A stretch of 52,063 nucleotides of DNA, taken from the NCBI GenBank assembly GCA_943324565.2, contig CALPMC020000005.1, positions 1 through 52,063 on the forward strand, written 5' to 3'. Under the pieces are notes generated by a model. That model did not search any database and was not told the origin of the DNA. It was given only the letters and a program-made list of their open reading frames with translations. The position numbers and the translations under genes are program-made. Position 1 is the first letter of the stretch; every line of letters starts with the position of its first letter. This stretch comes from Chitinophaga pinensis (GTDB lineage: Bacteria > Bacteroidota > Bacteroidia > Flavobacteriales_D > Crocinitomicaceae). Shown piece after piece: positions 1 to 8,458 of the stretch.

Positions 1-599
1 AGTTTAAGATGTGCGTTAACTGGTTGAAGTACGAATAAAGCAACGAAGAAAATAACACTTGCTAAAATAACAATAAGGTAAAAAGGAGCTTGCCAATGCC
101 ACACTTTTGCAAGGTATAAACTAATTGGGATTCCTAAAATTTGACTCATTCCAAAACCCATTTGTAGAAAGCTCATAACCCTTCCTCTATGGTTAATGTC
201 AAATAAATCAGCAACAATTGCTAAAGAAATCGAAGAAATAACACCTCCAAAAATCCCGGTAAAAATACGGGCAAAAACGAGTAGCCAATAACTATTTGAA
301 AGTCCACAAAGCATTGTTCCAATAATAAATCCACCATAAAAGAAGAGGAGCAATTTCTTGCGGTCAAATTTATCGGCAAAACTAGCTGTTAAAAACCCTG
401 AAAGTCCAGCAGAAAGAGCATAGCTTGAGACGACTACACCAAATTGCGCAGGTGAAATTTTTAAATCTTTTATCAATAAATCACCAAGTGGCGACATTAC
501 CATAAAATCTAAAACCACACTAAATTGGGTGAGTGAAAGAATTAAAATAACGATAATTTGGTAGGAGGTAAAAGGAACTTTTTCAGTGTTTTTATTCAT
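1..599 (-). CDS. MFS transporter, N-terminal part (runs off the left edge)
   Basis: Reading leftward from an ATG at 597-599 (MNKNTEKVPF) gives 199 codons with no stop, so the C-terminal half lies outside the window. The product is strongly hydrophobic, with about five to six membrane segments visible. The loop between the second and third segments reads FADKFDRKKLLL, which matches the major facilitator motif A (G-x-L-a-D-r-x-G-r-k). This places it in the inner membrane as a proton-coupled exporter or importer; the substrate cannot be told, although drug or sugar efflux-type MFS proteins look closest. It is transcribed divergently from the lipoprotein gene at 709 across about 110 bases. Confidence 0.85.
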   Translation of the reverse strand, partial: MNKNTEKVPFTSYQIIVILILSLTQFSVVLDFMVMSPLGDLLIKDLKISPAQFGVVVSSYALSAGLSGFLTASFADKFDRKKLLLFFYGGFIIGTMLCGLSNSYWLLVFARIFTGIFGGVISSISLAIVADLFDINHRGRVMSFLQMGFGMSQILGIPISLYLAKVWHWQAPFYLIVILASVIFFVALFVLQPVNAHLK

Positions 600-708
600 A
601 AGTTAACAAAAGTACAATAAGCAGGATTTTAAATCGATTTTACTTGTTAGATTTTGTTAATCAATTGAATTGATGTTATTGATTTTCTTTCTAATTTAGC
701 TCAAAAAA

Positions 709-1572
709 ATGAAATTCATTCCCTTATTACTTTTGCTATCAAGTATTATTTTATCTACGTCTTGCAAGAAAAAAACAAATCAAACAGAAGAACCAAAATT
801 GATTATTAAAATTGTTGTTGATTCTACTCAAATTCGTTTGGGAAATTTAGGAACAGCAAGTACAATTCCAGTTGGAAATGCAGGTCAACATCCAAGTTTT
901 AATTCAATTTCAGCTCATTATTTAGAATTTGCTCCAAGCTCATCAACTGCTTTGGGAAGTGGTGCTATTTTGTATCATGCACCTGAAACAAATGCTGGTG
1001 GAACTAATGCAATCGATTTTTCTCAAGCAATAATAAAGAAATCTGGAGAATTTTATTTAGAAATCCCATTGAAAGATGTGCCAGTTGGAAATTATGAATG
1101 GGTGCGTTTATCTCTATCCTATCAAAATTATGATGTTAAATTCCATTATGCAGGACAACCTTATACTGGCACTATCGCAAGTTTTGTGGGTTTTAAAAAC
1201 TACATCACCTCTTTTTTAGTTAAAAATCAAACAGTTGCTGTTAATGCAAACAAATCTCAAGGATATTGGGCTTTTGAATCTATCGCAGGTGTTCAAACTG
1301 GACAAAGCGCTGGTTCAACGACTGTTCCAAATCCATTAGCATCAACTTCTCCAATTCCGGCAGGTTCTTGTGTGGTAACGGGTCAATTTGCAAATACTTT
1401 TTCAATTACTGGAAATGAGAAAACTAACATAACAGTTGTTATGTCTTTATCTATTAATAAAAGTTTTGAATGGAAAGATATGAACGGAAATGGAAAATGG
1501 GATGTAGATGCGGGTTCTGGTGAGGATGTTGTTGACATGGGATTAAGAGGTTTAATTCCGATTGTTCAATAA
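709..1572 (+). CDS. lipoprotein of unknown function, 287 aa
   Basis: The N-terminus is a type II signal peptide: MKF, a leucine/isoleucine-rich stretch, then LSTSC with the lipidated cysteine at residue 19 followed by KKK. The mature part is rich in Ser, Thr, Asn and Gly and looks all-beta, with no family I recognise with confidence. Near the C-terminus (bases about 1477-1503) the run DMNGNGKWD has the D-x-N-x-N-G-x-x-D spacing of a calcium-binding loop, as in dockerin or EF-hand-like loops, followed by an acidic tail. An envelope-anchored, possibly calcium-binding protein is the most that can be said. It stands alone, 84 bases before the next gene on the same strand. Confidence 0.75.
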   Translation: MKFIPLLLLLSSIILSTSCKKKTNQTEEPKLIIKIVVDSTQIRLGNLGTASTIPVGNAGQHPSFNSISAHYLEFAPSSSTALGSGAILYHAPETNAGGTNAIDFSQAIIKKSGEFYLEIPLKDVPVGNYEWVRLSLSYQNYDVKFHYAGQPYTGTIASFVGFKNYITSFLVKNQTVAVNANKSQGYWAFESIAGVQTGQSAGSTTVPNPLASTSPIPAGSCVVTGQFANTFSITGNEKTNITVVMSLSINKSFEWKDMNGNGKWDVDAGSGEDVVDMGLRGLIPIVQ

Positions 1573-1656
1573 AAGTTAAATAATCAGTATAGACTATAAA
1601 CTTTATAGATGTTTGATACGAAAGTTCTAATTTTAAAATCCTAATAATAATCACAT

Positions 1657-3063
1657 ATGAAAATAGAACAAATATATACTAGTTGCTTAGCTCAAGGAGC
1701 TTATTTTATTTCATCAAATGGTGAAGCTGTGGTTATTGATCCATTGCGTGAAATTCAACCATATATTGAAAGAGCTAAAGCTGACAACGTTAAAATCAAC
1801 TACATATTAGAAACACATTTTCATGCAGATTTTGTTTCTGGACATGTTGATTTAGCAAAAGCAACTGGGGCAAAAATTGTTTATGGTCCTAACGCTAAAC
1901 CAAGCTTTGAGTTTCACAGTGCGAAAGATGGTGAATTATTGAAAGTTGGAGATATTACTTTCAAAGTGCTTCATACTCCTGGCCACACGATGGAATCAAC
2001 TTGTTATTTACTCATTGATGAAGGAGGAAAAGAATTAGCCTTGTTTTCAGGTGACACATTGTTTATTGGTGATGTTGGTCGTCCGGATTTGGCGCAAAAA
2101 TCTGCTTTAATGACACAGGAAGAATTGGCAGGAATGCTATATGATTCTTTACACGAAAAAATAATTCCTTTACCAGATTCAGTTGTTGTTTATCCAGCAC
2201 ATGGTGCAGGAAGTGCTTGCGGTAAAAACATGTCTAAAGAAACAACAGATATTTTAGGAAATCAAAAAGTAACAAACTATGCCTTACGAGCTGACATGTC
2301 TAAAGTGGATTTTGTTAAAGAAGTTACAGATGGATTATTACCACCTCCAGGATATTTTGGGATGAATGTTGCAATGAATAAGAATGGATACGATTCGATT
2401 CAAGAAGTAATGAGTCGAGGTTTAAAAAAATTATCTGTTCAAGCTTTTGAAGCTGCTGCAAATGAAACGGATGCGATAGTTTTGGATACAAGAAACTCAA
2501 TGGAATTCTCTAAAGGATTTATTCCAAATAGTATTTCAATTGGTTTAGAAGGTCAATTTGCTCCTTGGGTTGGTGCTTTAATTCCAGACGTGAAACAAGA
2601 AATTTTATTGATCACTGAACCAGGAAAAGAGGAGGAAACTGTAAAGCGTTTAGCTCGTGTTGGTTACGATTATGTAATTGGTTACTTAGTCGGTGGAATT
2701 GAAGCATGGAAAAATGCTGGAAAAGAAGTTGACAGCATTGGTAGAATTACTGCTGAAGAATTTGCAATTCAATTTGAAGAAAAGCCAATTGTAATCGATG
2801 TGCGTAAACCAGGAGAATTCAGTAGTGAACATGTTGAAAATGCGATTTCTATACCATTAGATTTTATCAATAATCACATGTCTGAATTTCCAAAAGAACA
2901 ACCTTTTATTATACATTGTGCAGGCGGGTACCGAAGCATCATTGCTGGTTCCATCTTAAAATCTAGAGGTTTCAATAATTTCGTTGATGTTATTGGTGGT
3001 TACGGCGCAATTTCTAAAACAACGGTTCCAAAAACAGATTTTGTTTGTCCTACATTGAAATAA
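1657..3063 (+). CDS. MBL-fold/rhodanese fusion, CstB-like persulfide dioxygenase-sulfurtransferase
   Basis: Residues 1-230 are a metallo-beta-lactamase fold of the ETHE1/persulfide dioxygenase type: THFHADFVSGH gives His54, His56, Asp58 and His63, followed by PGHT, the GDTLFIGDVGRPD block typical of persulfide dioxygenases, and YPAHGAGSACG. Two rhodanese domains follow (about 255-355 and 365-465). The first has no cysteine where the active-site loop should be (LLITEPGKEEE), so it is a structural repeat. The second has a full CAGGYRS loop with Cys421. In the family, such fusions oxidise low-molecular-weight persulfides to sulfite and transfer a sulfane sulfur, detoxifying sulfide in the cytoplasm. 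Length (468 aa) fits CstB-type proteins. No CstA/CsoR/SQR neighbour is visible. Confidence 0.88.
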   Translation: MKIEQIYTSCLAQGAYFISSNGEAVVIDPLREIQPYIERAKADNVKINYILETHFHADFVSGHVDLAKATGAKIVYGPNAKPSFEFHSAKDGELLKVGDITFKVLHTPGHTMESTCYLLIDEGGKELALFSGDTLFIGDVGRPDLAQKSALMTQEELAGMLYDSLHEKIIPLPDSVVVYPAHGAGSACGKNMSKETTDILGNQKVTNYALRADMSKVDFVKEVTDGLLPPPGYFGMNVAMNKNGYDSIQEVMSRGLKKLSVQAFEAAANETDAIVLDTRNSMEFSKGFIPNSISIGLEGQFAPWVGALIPDVKQEILLITEPGKEEETVKRLARVGYDYVIGYLVGGIEAWKNAGKEVDSIGRITAEEFAIQFEEKPIVIDVRKPGEFSSEHVENAISIPLDFINNHMSEFPKEQPFIIHCAGGYRSIIAGSILKSRGFNNFVDVIGGYGAISKTTVPKTDFVCPTLK

Positions 3064-3350
3064 TTATAGATACAATTTGATGAAACTTCGATTGGACTTA
3101 TGTCCGCCAAGTATGATATCAAATTCAATTAGAGAAGCTGTTCGAGATTAAATTATGGTGTAATATAACCCTAAATAATTTCTCTGAACGTAAATTTCAA
3201 TGTCAATTAATTCTTCGAACGAATTAGAAAATAACGCTATGAAATCTTTAAATTTTGAACTTTTTTATAATTTTATTGAAAAAAAATAAACTAAATAGGA
3301 CAATCAATACTTGTAATACCTTTCTTACTACATTTACTCAAAATTCATAA

Positions 3351-4112
3351 ATGAAAAATTTTGGTTTTGTACTTGTTTTGTTGCTAGTTTTTGCGTGTGA
3401 GGATTCGCGAAATAAAGCAAGTTCAAAGAAACAATCGAATGATATTCAAAACCAATCAGTAAATGGTGCTTACACAATTGACACAACAGAAGTAGCAAGT
3501 GAAAGTCGCGTTTTGATTGATAGTTTGGTAGATATTCGATCCATCAATCCAGAAATTCAAGTGGATTTGAAATATGCTACTGCCGATAATTTCATGAAAA
3601 TGCGTTTATATGAACGTCTTCGAAGTGCTTATTTACAAAAGGATGTAGCTGTACGTATGTCGAAAAGTCAAGAATTACTCTCGAGCTTAAAACCAGGTTA
3701 TCGTTTGTTAGTTTACGATGCAGTACGACCAGTGAGCGTACAACAAAAAATGTGGGATGCTTTGGATTCGATTCCACCATCTGAACGAGGGAAATTTGTT
3801 TCCAATCCACAGAATAGAAGTTTACATAATATGGGGGCGGCAGTTGATTTGACGATTATCGATGAAAGAGGAATTCCATTAGACATGGGAGCTGGCTACG
3901 ACGACATTCGAAAAATTGCTTATCCCACTTTAGAACAAGAGTTTTTGGCAAAAGGTGAATTAAACGAAAAACACATTGCGAATCGAGAATTACTTCGAAA
4001 AGTGATGAAATCACAAGGTTTTCGTCCACTGGAAACTGAATGGTGGCACTTCAATGCTTGCTCACGTCCACAAGGAAAAGTGAAGTATAAAGTGTTAATG
4101 GAAGAACCTTAA
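3351..4112 (+). CDS. ddpX: D-Ala-D-Ala dipeptidase, VanX/DdpX family lipoprotein
   Basis: This is a peptidase M15D protein. The zinc and catalytic signature is complete: SLHNMGAAVD provides His159 and Asp166 (S-x-H-x-x-G-x-A-x-D) and EWWHF provides Glu230 and His233. A lipobox (VFAC, Cys16) follows a hydrophobic N-terminus, so the enzyme is anchored in the cell envelope, where it would split D-alanyl-D-alanine released from peptidoglycan for recycling. A Ser/Asn/Gln-rich linker (about 20-55) separates the lipid anchor from the enzyme. There is no vanHA or vanRS nearby, so a role in glycopeptide resistance is not suggested. The stop is only 7 bases from the convergent trmB stop. Confidence 0.9.
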   Translation: MKNFGFVLVLLLVFACEDSRNKASSKKQSNDIQNQSVNGAYTIDTTEVASESRVLIDSLVDIRSINPEIQVDLKYATADNFMKMRLYERLRSAYLQKDVAVRMSKSQELLSSLKPGYRLLVYDAVRPVSVQQKMWDALDSIPPSERGKFVSNPQNRSLHNMGAAVDLTIIDERGIPLDMGAGYDDIRKIAYPTLEQEFLAKGELNEKHIANRELLRKVMKSQGFRPLETEWWHFNACSRPQGKVKYKVLMEEP

Positions 4113-4119
4113 AGTTGAT

Positions 4120-4788
4120 TTAATCCAAGGTAAATTTACAATACTTAATAACGTGTCCACGAGAAGTAAACAACTTTTCGTAATACGTTTTTATGTGAAA
4201 AATAGACTTAGTTTCCTCGTCTAGATCTTCAGGAAGACTTCCATATAAATCCCACGTTAATTCTAGGCAGTTAAATTTATTTTCCTTGATTTGCTCTTCT
4301 GTATATTCAAAAAGAACGTCACTATCAGTTTTTACATGAATGATTCCACCTGGTTTTAAAATTTTTCGATAGCGCTCAATAAATAGGGGAGAAGTAAGTC
4401 TTTTTCTTGGTTTATTTGGTTGAGGATCCGAAAATGTTAACCAGATTTCATCCACTTCATTTTCAGAAAAAGAGTTGGTAATGTAATCGATGCGCGAACG
4501 CAAGAAAACTACATTTTTCATTCCTGTTTCAAGTACTTCCTTTGCTCCAATGTATATTCTGTTTCCTTTTAAATCGACGCCAATAAAGTTTTTGTCAGCA
4601 TAATGCTTCCCAAGCCCAACGGCATATTCACCTTTTCCACAACCTAATTCTAAAACAATTGGATTTTCATTTTGAAACACACTTTCGCGCCACTTTCCTT
4701 TTAATTCAAAATCGTGTTCTCTTTCTGGTTCAAAAACGTTTTCAAAATCTTTAATTGCCGCAAATCGGCGAAGTTTATCTTTTCCCAC
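4120..4788 (-). CDS. trmB: tRNA (guanine-N7-)-methyltransferase
   Basis: TrmB methylates N7 of G46 in the variable loop of tRNAs using S-adenosylmethionine. The Rossmann glycine motif ELGCGKGEY lies around residue 47, and the family's proline/arginine block appears as SDPQPNKPRKR. The length (222 aa) is normal. The start is GTG at 4786-4788; no ATG is available near the expected N-terminus (GKDKLRRFA). It lies only 4 bases after the stop of the upstream DUF4836-like lipoprotein on the same strand, so the two are probably co-transcribed, although no functional link is obvious. Confidence 0.93.
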   Translation of the reverse strand: MGKDKLRRFAAIKDFENVFEPEREHDFELKGKWRESVFQNENPIVLELGCGKGEYAVGLGKHYADKNFIGVDLKGNRIYIGAKEVLETGMKNVVFLRSRIDYITNSFSENEVDEIWLTFSDPQPNKPRKRLTSPLFIERYRKILKPGGIIHVKTDSDVLFEYTEEQIKENKFNCLELTWDLYGSLPEDLDEETKSIFHIKTYYEKLFTSRGHVIKYCKFTLD

Positions 4789-4792
4789 TCTT

Positions 4793-6223
4793 TTATTGAA
4801 TATTACTTGTATTGATTTCCATGTTTTTCATCACTTGATCTACCATTGATTTTAAAATGTTTTGTTCCGCATTTTTAGATTTTAAGATAAAATACGCTCC
4901 GTCCATATCCATTTCAAAATAAGCATAATCAAGCATTTCAGCAAAGGCTTTTCCTTCTTCTAAATCAAAACCAGACATGTCTAAACCATTGAAATTCACA
5001 AATCCAGAATATGGTTTTTTACCAAAGTTTTCACAATCTTTCGGTAAGATTAACTTTCCTTTTTTAGCATATAAAGCAGAACTTGAACCAACAATATTGG
5101 ACCCTTTTAATTCTAATTTAGCCATATTTCCTTTCATCGATGTCATCATACCTTTAACAAATGCTAACGCTCCTTTACCTAAACCTATATTAAAGTTAAA
5201 TTCAGGTTTAAAAGCACCTTCTTCTTCCACTTCTCCCATCATTACAACTCCCATTCTTCCTGTCCAAAGTCCAGCCAAACCTTCTTCTCCTGCGAAAGCC
5301 ATTACCATTTGTGCTTGTCCACCACCAACTTTACTTAATTCACCCAGTGCGTTTGGAGCGAATTTATTGATGAATTCTTGCACTTTTTTCATGTTCAAAT
5401 CCATAATCATTCCAGCTCTTGGTTTTCCAGAACCTAAATCAGCAAGAATTTTAGAAGCGTTATTTCCAAAAAACATCCATTTTTTCAATTCTTCAGAAAG
5501 GTAGTTTTCTGTTTTTATTTCGACTTTACCTTTTTCAAAAGAAATAACAGATTGAGAATAACAATTGGTAAGCATTTCTTTTAGCTCAGTTTCTTTGTCT
5601 TTTTCCATTTTAAGTTGACTCATGCTTCCAAGAAAAGAAGCTTCTAAATCAGCACCGAAAACGATATCACCTTTTTGTGAAATAATTTCTGTCACTTTGT
5701 TTTCTGGTGTATCTTCTTTTAAATCTTTCAACGCTTGTTCAATCAATTTTTTACCATCTGTCAAGCCTCTTTTGGTAACAAAAACAGCTCTGTTTTCTGT
5801 CACCGCAAATGCTACATCACCGCTTTCATGGAAATTAAACTCTTTTCCTTTCTCCATTGAAAGTCCACGTTGCTGAAGGTTTTTCGTTAATTTTTCTTTG
5901 TCTTTAACCTCTGCAAAAGCATAAATCAATCCTGGATTTCCATTTATATCAACTGTTCCTTCCATTGCGAAATAAACAGGAGTGTCAAAGTTTAAAATTG
6001 CTTGGATTGTTTTTAGTTCTTTATCAATTAATTTCCCAGCTTTGTCGATGTTTTTGTAATCTGCTTTGTTTAGAATTTCTTTCACATTGATAGATCCAAA
6101 AAGTGCGATTTTTTCGTTGGTTTCTACAAAGGCAGCGACATCTTCATTGATTGCTCGGTTTTCATTAGAACTACATGCAGCTAAAAGAAATAGTGCTGAT
6201 AAGGTGAAAAGAATGTGTTTCAT
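4793..6223 (-). CDS. DUF4836-like lipoprotein, 476 aa
   Basis: A lipobox (LLAAC, Cys17) marks it as a lipoprotein. The mature part alternates beta-strands and helices in a DUF4836/DUF3352-like pattern: an opening 'FVETNEKIALFGSINVKEIL' type segment, then a block describing 'FAEVKDKEKL', and a C-terminal half rich in small residues around 'MGVVMMGEVEEEG'. Bacteroidota commonly carry these envelope proteins; their function is unknown. Two more proteins of the same general pattern lie at 11725-14918. It is first in a probable operon with trmB and divergent from the gene at 6310. The family assignment is from pattern memory and is not certain. Confidence 0.7.
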   Translation of the reverse strand: MKHILFTLSALFLLAACSSNENRAINEDVAAFVETNEKIALFGSINVKEILNKADYKNIDKAGKLIDKELKTIQAILNFDTPVYFAMEGTVDINGNPGLIYAFAEVKDKEKLTKNLQQRGLSMEKGKEFNFHESGDVAFAVTENRAVFVTKRGLTDGKKLIEQALKDLKEDTPENKVTEIISQKGDIVFGADLEASFLGSMSQLKMEKDKETELKEMLTNCYSQSVISFEKGKVEIKTENYLSEELKKWMFFGNNASKILADLGSGKPRAGMIMDLNMKKVQEFINKFAPNALGELSKVGGGQAQMVMAFAGEEGLAGLWTGRMGVVMMGEVEEEGAFKPEFNFNIGLGKGALAFVKGMMTSMKGNMAKLELKGSNIVGSSSALYAKKGKLILPKDCENFGKKPYSGFVNFNGLDMSGFDLEEGKAFAEMLDYAYFEMDMDGAYFILKSKNAEQNILKSMVDQVMKNMEINTSNIQ

Positions 6224-6297
6224 AAGGTTAAGTTAATTTGCTGCGAAATTATAACATATTTTACAGCTATTTGCACCACTCATCAAATTCCTTCTTT

Positions 6298-6305
6298 TAA
6301 TTTTG
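6298..6305 (+). promoter_or_regulatory. candidate -7 box TAATTTTG
   Basis: It matches the Bacteroidota -7 consensus TAnnTTTG exactly and ends only 4 bases before the ATG at 6310. A TTTG at 6270-6273 could be the -33 element, though the 24-base spacer is longer than the usual 17-23. If used, the transcript would begin at or next to the start codon. Confidence 0.35.
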
Positions 6306-6309
6306 TCAA

Positions 6310-6876
6310 ATGCACTATGTAGAACCCCATTACAACTGGAGAGGTTATTATATCGCTTCTGAAGATCCGTCCTCTCCATTTTATGGTAGAGAGTACAGTG
6401 AATTCGAGTTTAATAATTCAATTTATAATTTTTACATTCACCCACAATGGGATACAATTGGTTCGCCGACTTTATTTATCAAGATACTTTTTACAGATTA
6501 TGAAACTGGTTTTGTGATAATCGAACTTTTGGGCGAATGGAACGATGCGATTGAAAACGACATTATGATTTTGAAACGTGATATCATCGAACCCATTATG
6601 GAACAAGGAATTACCAAGTTTATTTTAATAGGTGAGAACGTTTTAAATTTTCATTATTCAGATGATTGTTATTACGAAGAATGGTTTGATGAAGTAGAAG
6701 ATGGTTGGATTGCTATGGTAAATTTTCACGAACATGTGATTACTGAATTTGAACGAGCAAATATCGATCACTATTTTTTAATGGGTGGAGAATTGGAAGA
6801 AATCGAATGGCGAACTTATTTACCACAGCAATTTTTCGACAAAGTCAGCAGTTTAGTAAATAATAGAATTGGGTAG
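6310..6876 (+). CDS. uncharacterised acidic protein, 188 aa
   Basis: I do not recognise a family. The product has no signal peptide or membrane segment, is rich in Glu, Asp, Tyr and Trp, and should be a soluble cytoplasmic protein. The central part (GFVIIELLGEWNDAIENDI, then FILIGENVLNFH) reads like an alternating beta/alpha domain. The gene has codon use like its neighbours and an uninterrupted frame, so it looks real. It is divergent from the lipoprotein at 4793 and convergent with the gene at 6898; the stop codon lies inside a terminator-like inverted repeat shared with that gene. Confidence 0.65.
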   Translation: MHYVEPHYNWRGYYIASEDPSSPFYGREYSEFEFNNSIYNFYIHPQWDTIGSPTLFIKILFTDYETGFVIIELLGEWNDAIENDIMILKRDIIEPIMEQGITKFILIGENVLNFHYSDDCYYEEWFDEVEDGWIAMVNFHEHVITEFERANIDHYFLMGGELEEIEWRTYLPQQFFDKVSSLVNNRIG

Positions 6877-6902
6877 AATTTACGGTCTTTTACTTTTCTA
6901 CC
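6872..6902. terminator. bidirectional hairpin between convergent genes
   Basis: GGTAGAA (6872-6878) pairs perfectly with TTCTACC (6896-6902) around a 17-base loop, followed by a T-rich run on the plus strand and A-rich sequence before it. The stop codon of the plus gene (6874-6876) and that of the minus gene (6898-6900) both sit inside the stem, so one palindrome can end both transcripts. Confidence 0.5.
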
Positions 6903-7245
6903 ATTTTTCTAAATTCGTTTCAAATTTGAAATTCGGAAAAATCGAACTTAAATTTTGAACCAGTAATTCAGCATAATCCCTTTCGTTATCGGACACAAAG
7001 TCATATTGATCTTCCCATTCTTCATCATTGAAATAATGGTCGCTAAGAGGCGCGATTGCAACATTTTTATCAGTAATTTCAAATTGAGAATTCATAAGTT
7101 CACCTTCAGCTGTTAAGGTTTGAAACTCACGAATTAATTTCGCTAAAACTTCAGACAAATTTTCTTCTTCTGTTTCAGTTATTTCTTCTTCAAATCCAAT
7201 TGAAACTAGTTTTGTTGCTGTTATTATTGTACCGAAGTCGCTCAT
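6898..7245 (-). CDS. small acidic protein of unknown function, 115 aa
   Basis: I do not recognise it. It has no signal peptide, cysteine motif or membrane segment, and is very acidic (runs such as EEEITETEEENLSE). The region FEITDKNVAIAPLSDHYFNDEEWEDQYDFVSDNERDYAELLVQNL suggests an alpha/beta fold. The unbroken frame, ATG start and terminator at the stop support a real gene. It is convergent with the 188-residue gene at 6310, which is also acidic and unknown. Confidence 0.55.
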   Translation of the reverse strand: MSDFGTIITATKLVSIGFEEEITETEEENLSEVLAKLIREFQTLTAEGELMNSQFEITDKNVAIAPLSDHYFNDEEWEDQYDFVSDNERDYAELLVQNLSSIFPNFKFETNLEKW

Positions 7246-7342
7246 GTTTTATTGATTTTAGGATTTTAAGACTGTATGATATTAAGACGATAAGACTTAA
7301 AGATATTAGGAGGGAATGATTTTATGAGGATGAGAAATAATG

Positions 7343-7447
7343 AACTGTTGCCTTCGAGAGCCTTAGTCAACAGTTGGCTGCTGTTCATGGTATAACAGTA
7401 GGCTGAGGCTCTCAAAAAAAAGTAGGCTGAGGCTCTTCGAAGCCTAC
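7343..7447. repeat. hairpin-rich intergenic repeat
   Basis: Several nested repeats are packed into 105 bases. AACTGTTG (7343-7350) is inverted as CAACAGTT (7368-7375). GAGAGCCTTAG (7356-7366) is inverted as CTGAGGCTCTC (7403-7413) with one mismatch. CTGTT/AACAG (7381-7385 and 7394-7398) forms an inner hairpin. AGTAGGCTGAGGCTCT occurs twice as a direct repeat (7397-7412 and 7421-7436), and GTAGGCT of the second copy is inverted as AGCCTAC (7441-7447). It lies just past the oxyR stop. It looks like a dispersed palindromic intergenic element; a terminator for oxyR is an additional possibility. Confidence 0.6.
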
Positions 7448-7453
7448 GGCTTT

Positions 7454-8371
7454 TTATTTCCAACTCAACAAATTATAATGTTCCAATTTTTTATTTAGTC
7501 CGTATTTTAATTGAATTTCGCGTAGAATTCGTTCAACTTTTTCCTTTTTAATTGAGCGTTCAGGATACAAACCAATGATTTCGCGTGCTGGAACTCCCAA
7601 AGAGCTCACCAAATGTTTCAGTTTTTCGGCTTTCCCTTCTAATTGAACATTTTCAGGAACAAGCGTGTAACCTCCATTTTTATCCACCATTTTCGTTAAA
7701 AGATCGATATTTCCACCTTGATAATTCCATTCGTCAGATACACCATCATTTAGTTTACAAAAATGAATCATTTGCGTCCGTAAACAATTTCCTTTGCTTA
7801 ATAACCAAGGGTGAAGATTTTGTAATTCTTCTAAAGAAATTTCATTTCCATTAATAGTTGGGCAATAAATCAATATTTCTTCATTGAAAAGAGGAATCGT
7901 TCTTAAACGTGGGTCGTAATGTGGTCCTGCTAAAATGGCGATATCTATTTCTTTGTGTTCCATCGCTTCAATCAACTCGGTAGTTTTCATTTCTTCAATG
8001 GAAAGTTTGACATTTGTTAGACTTTCTTGCCAAATCCCAAACATATCAGGAACCAAATAATGCGCAATTGTGGGAATTACACCAATTTTGATTTCTTCTA
8101 CAAAAGAACCATTTACTCTTTCTTTGAGCAATTTAATTTTTTCATTTTCACTTAATATTTCCCTAAGAATTGGCAATAGATTTATCCCGAAATTTGTCAA
8201 CTTTAGTGGATAAGAACTTCTGTCGAAAATTAAGTGTTCCAATTGCTCTTCTGCTTTTTTAATTTGCATAGAAAGCGTTGGCTGGGTAACATAACAACGT
8301 TCGCTTGCTTTTTGAAATTGTAGTTCCTCGCTTAAAACTACTATGTAATGCATTTGTTGAATAGAGAGCAT
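7454..8371 (-). CDS. oxyR: hydrogen-peroxide-sensing LysR-type regulator OxyR
   Basis: The N-terminal 60 residues are a LysR-type winged helix-turn-helix (ATG at 8369-8371; 'QFQKASERCYVTQPTLSMQI'). In the regulatory domain the block NCLRTQMIHFC places Cys196 and Cys205 nine residues apart, the same spacing and surrounding residues as the redox pair Cys199/Cys208 of E. coli OxyR; oxidation by peroxide would form the disulfide that switches DNA binding. Length (305 aa) matches. It is divergent from a dps remnant and the ahpC-thioredoxin operon, the classic OxyR regulon, so it very likely controls them. A 17-base dyad at 8411-8427 in the shared intergenic region is a candidate operator. Confidence 0.93.
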   Translation of the reverse strand: MLSIQQMHYIVVLSEELQFQKASERCYVTQPTLSMQIKKAEEQLEHLIFDRSSYPLKLTNFGINLLPILREILSENEKIKLLKERVNGSFVEEIKIGVIPTIAHYLVPDMFGIWQESLTNVKLSIEEMKTTELIEAMEHKEIDIAILAGPHYDPRLRTIPLFNEEILIYCPTINGNEISLEELQNLHPWLLSKGNCLRTQMIHFCKLNDGVSDEWNYQGGNIDLLTKMVDKNGGYTLVPENVQLEGKAEKLKHLVSSLGVPAREIIGLYPERSIKKEKVERILREIQLKYGLNKKLEHYNLLSWK

Positions 8372-8410
8372 AAAATATAAATTAATTTGATAAAAATATA
8401 AATAATATTG

Positions 8411-8442
8411 ATAATAATTATGATTATTCAGATCTAACTTTG
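8411..8442 (+). promoter_or_regulatory. candidate OxyR-type dyad followed by a -7 box
   Basis: ATAATAATTATGATTAT (8411-8427) is a 17-base dyad with one mismatched pair, and TAACTTTG (8435-8442) matches the TAnnTTTG -7 consensus. There is no good TTTG -33 element, as expected for an activator-dependent promoter. It points rightward toward the dps remnant (ATG at 8459), so it probably was the dps promoter. The AT-rich setting makes chance dyads fairly likely. Confidence 0.45.
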
Positions 8443-8458
8443 TCCCACAATTAAAAAA

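Noticed and set aside
4977..5504. 175-codon plus-strand frame opposite the DUF4836-like lipoprotein
   Set aside because: Pro/Ser-rich antisense shadow of a clear gene.
7266..7463. 65-codon minus-strand frame downstream of oxyR
   Set aside because: It reads through the direct repeat (repeated RASAY) and overlaps the oxyR 3' end; it is the translation of the repeat, not a gene.
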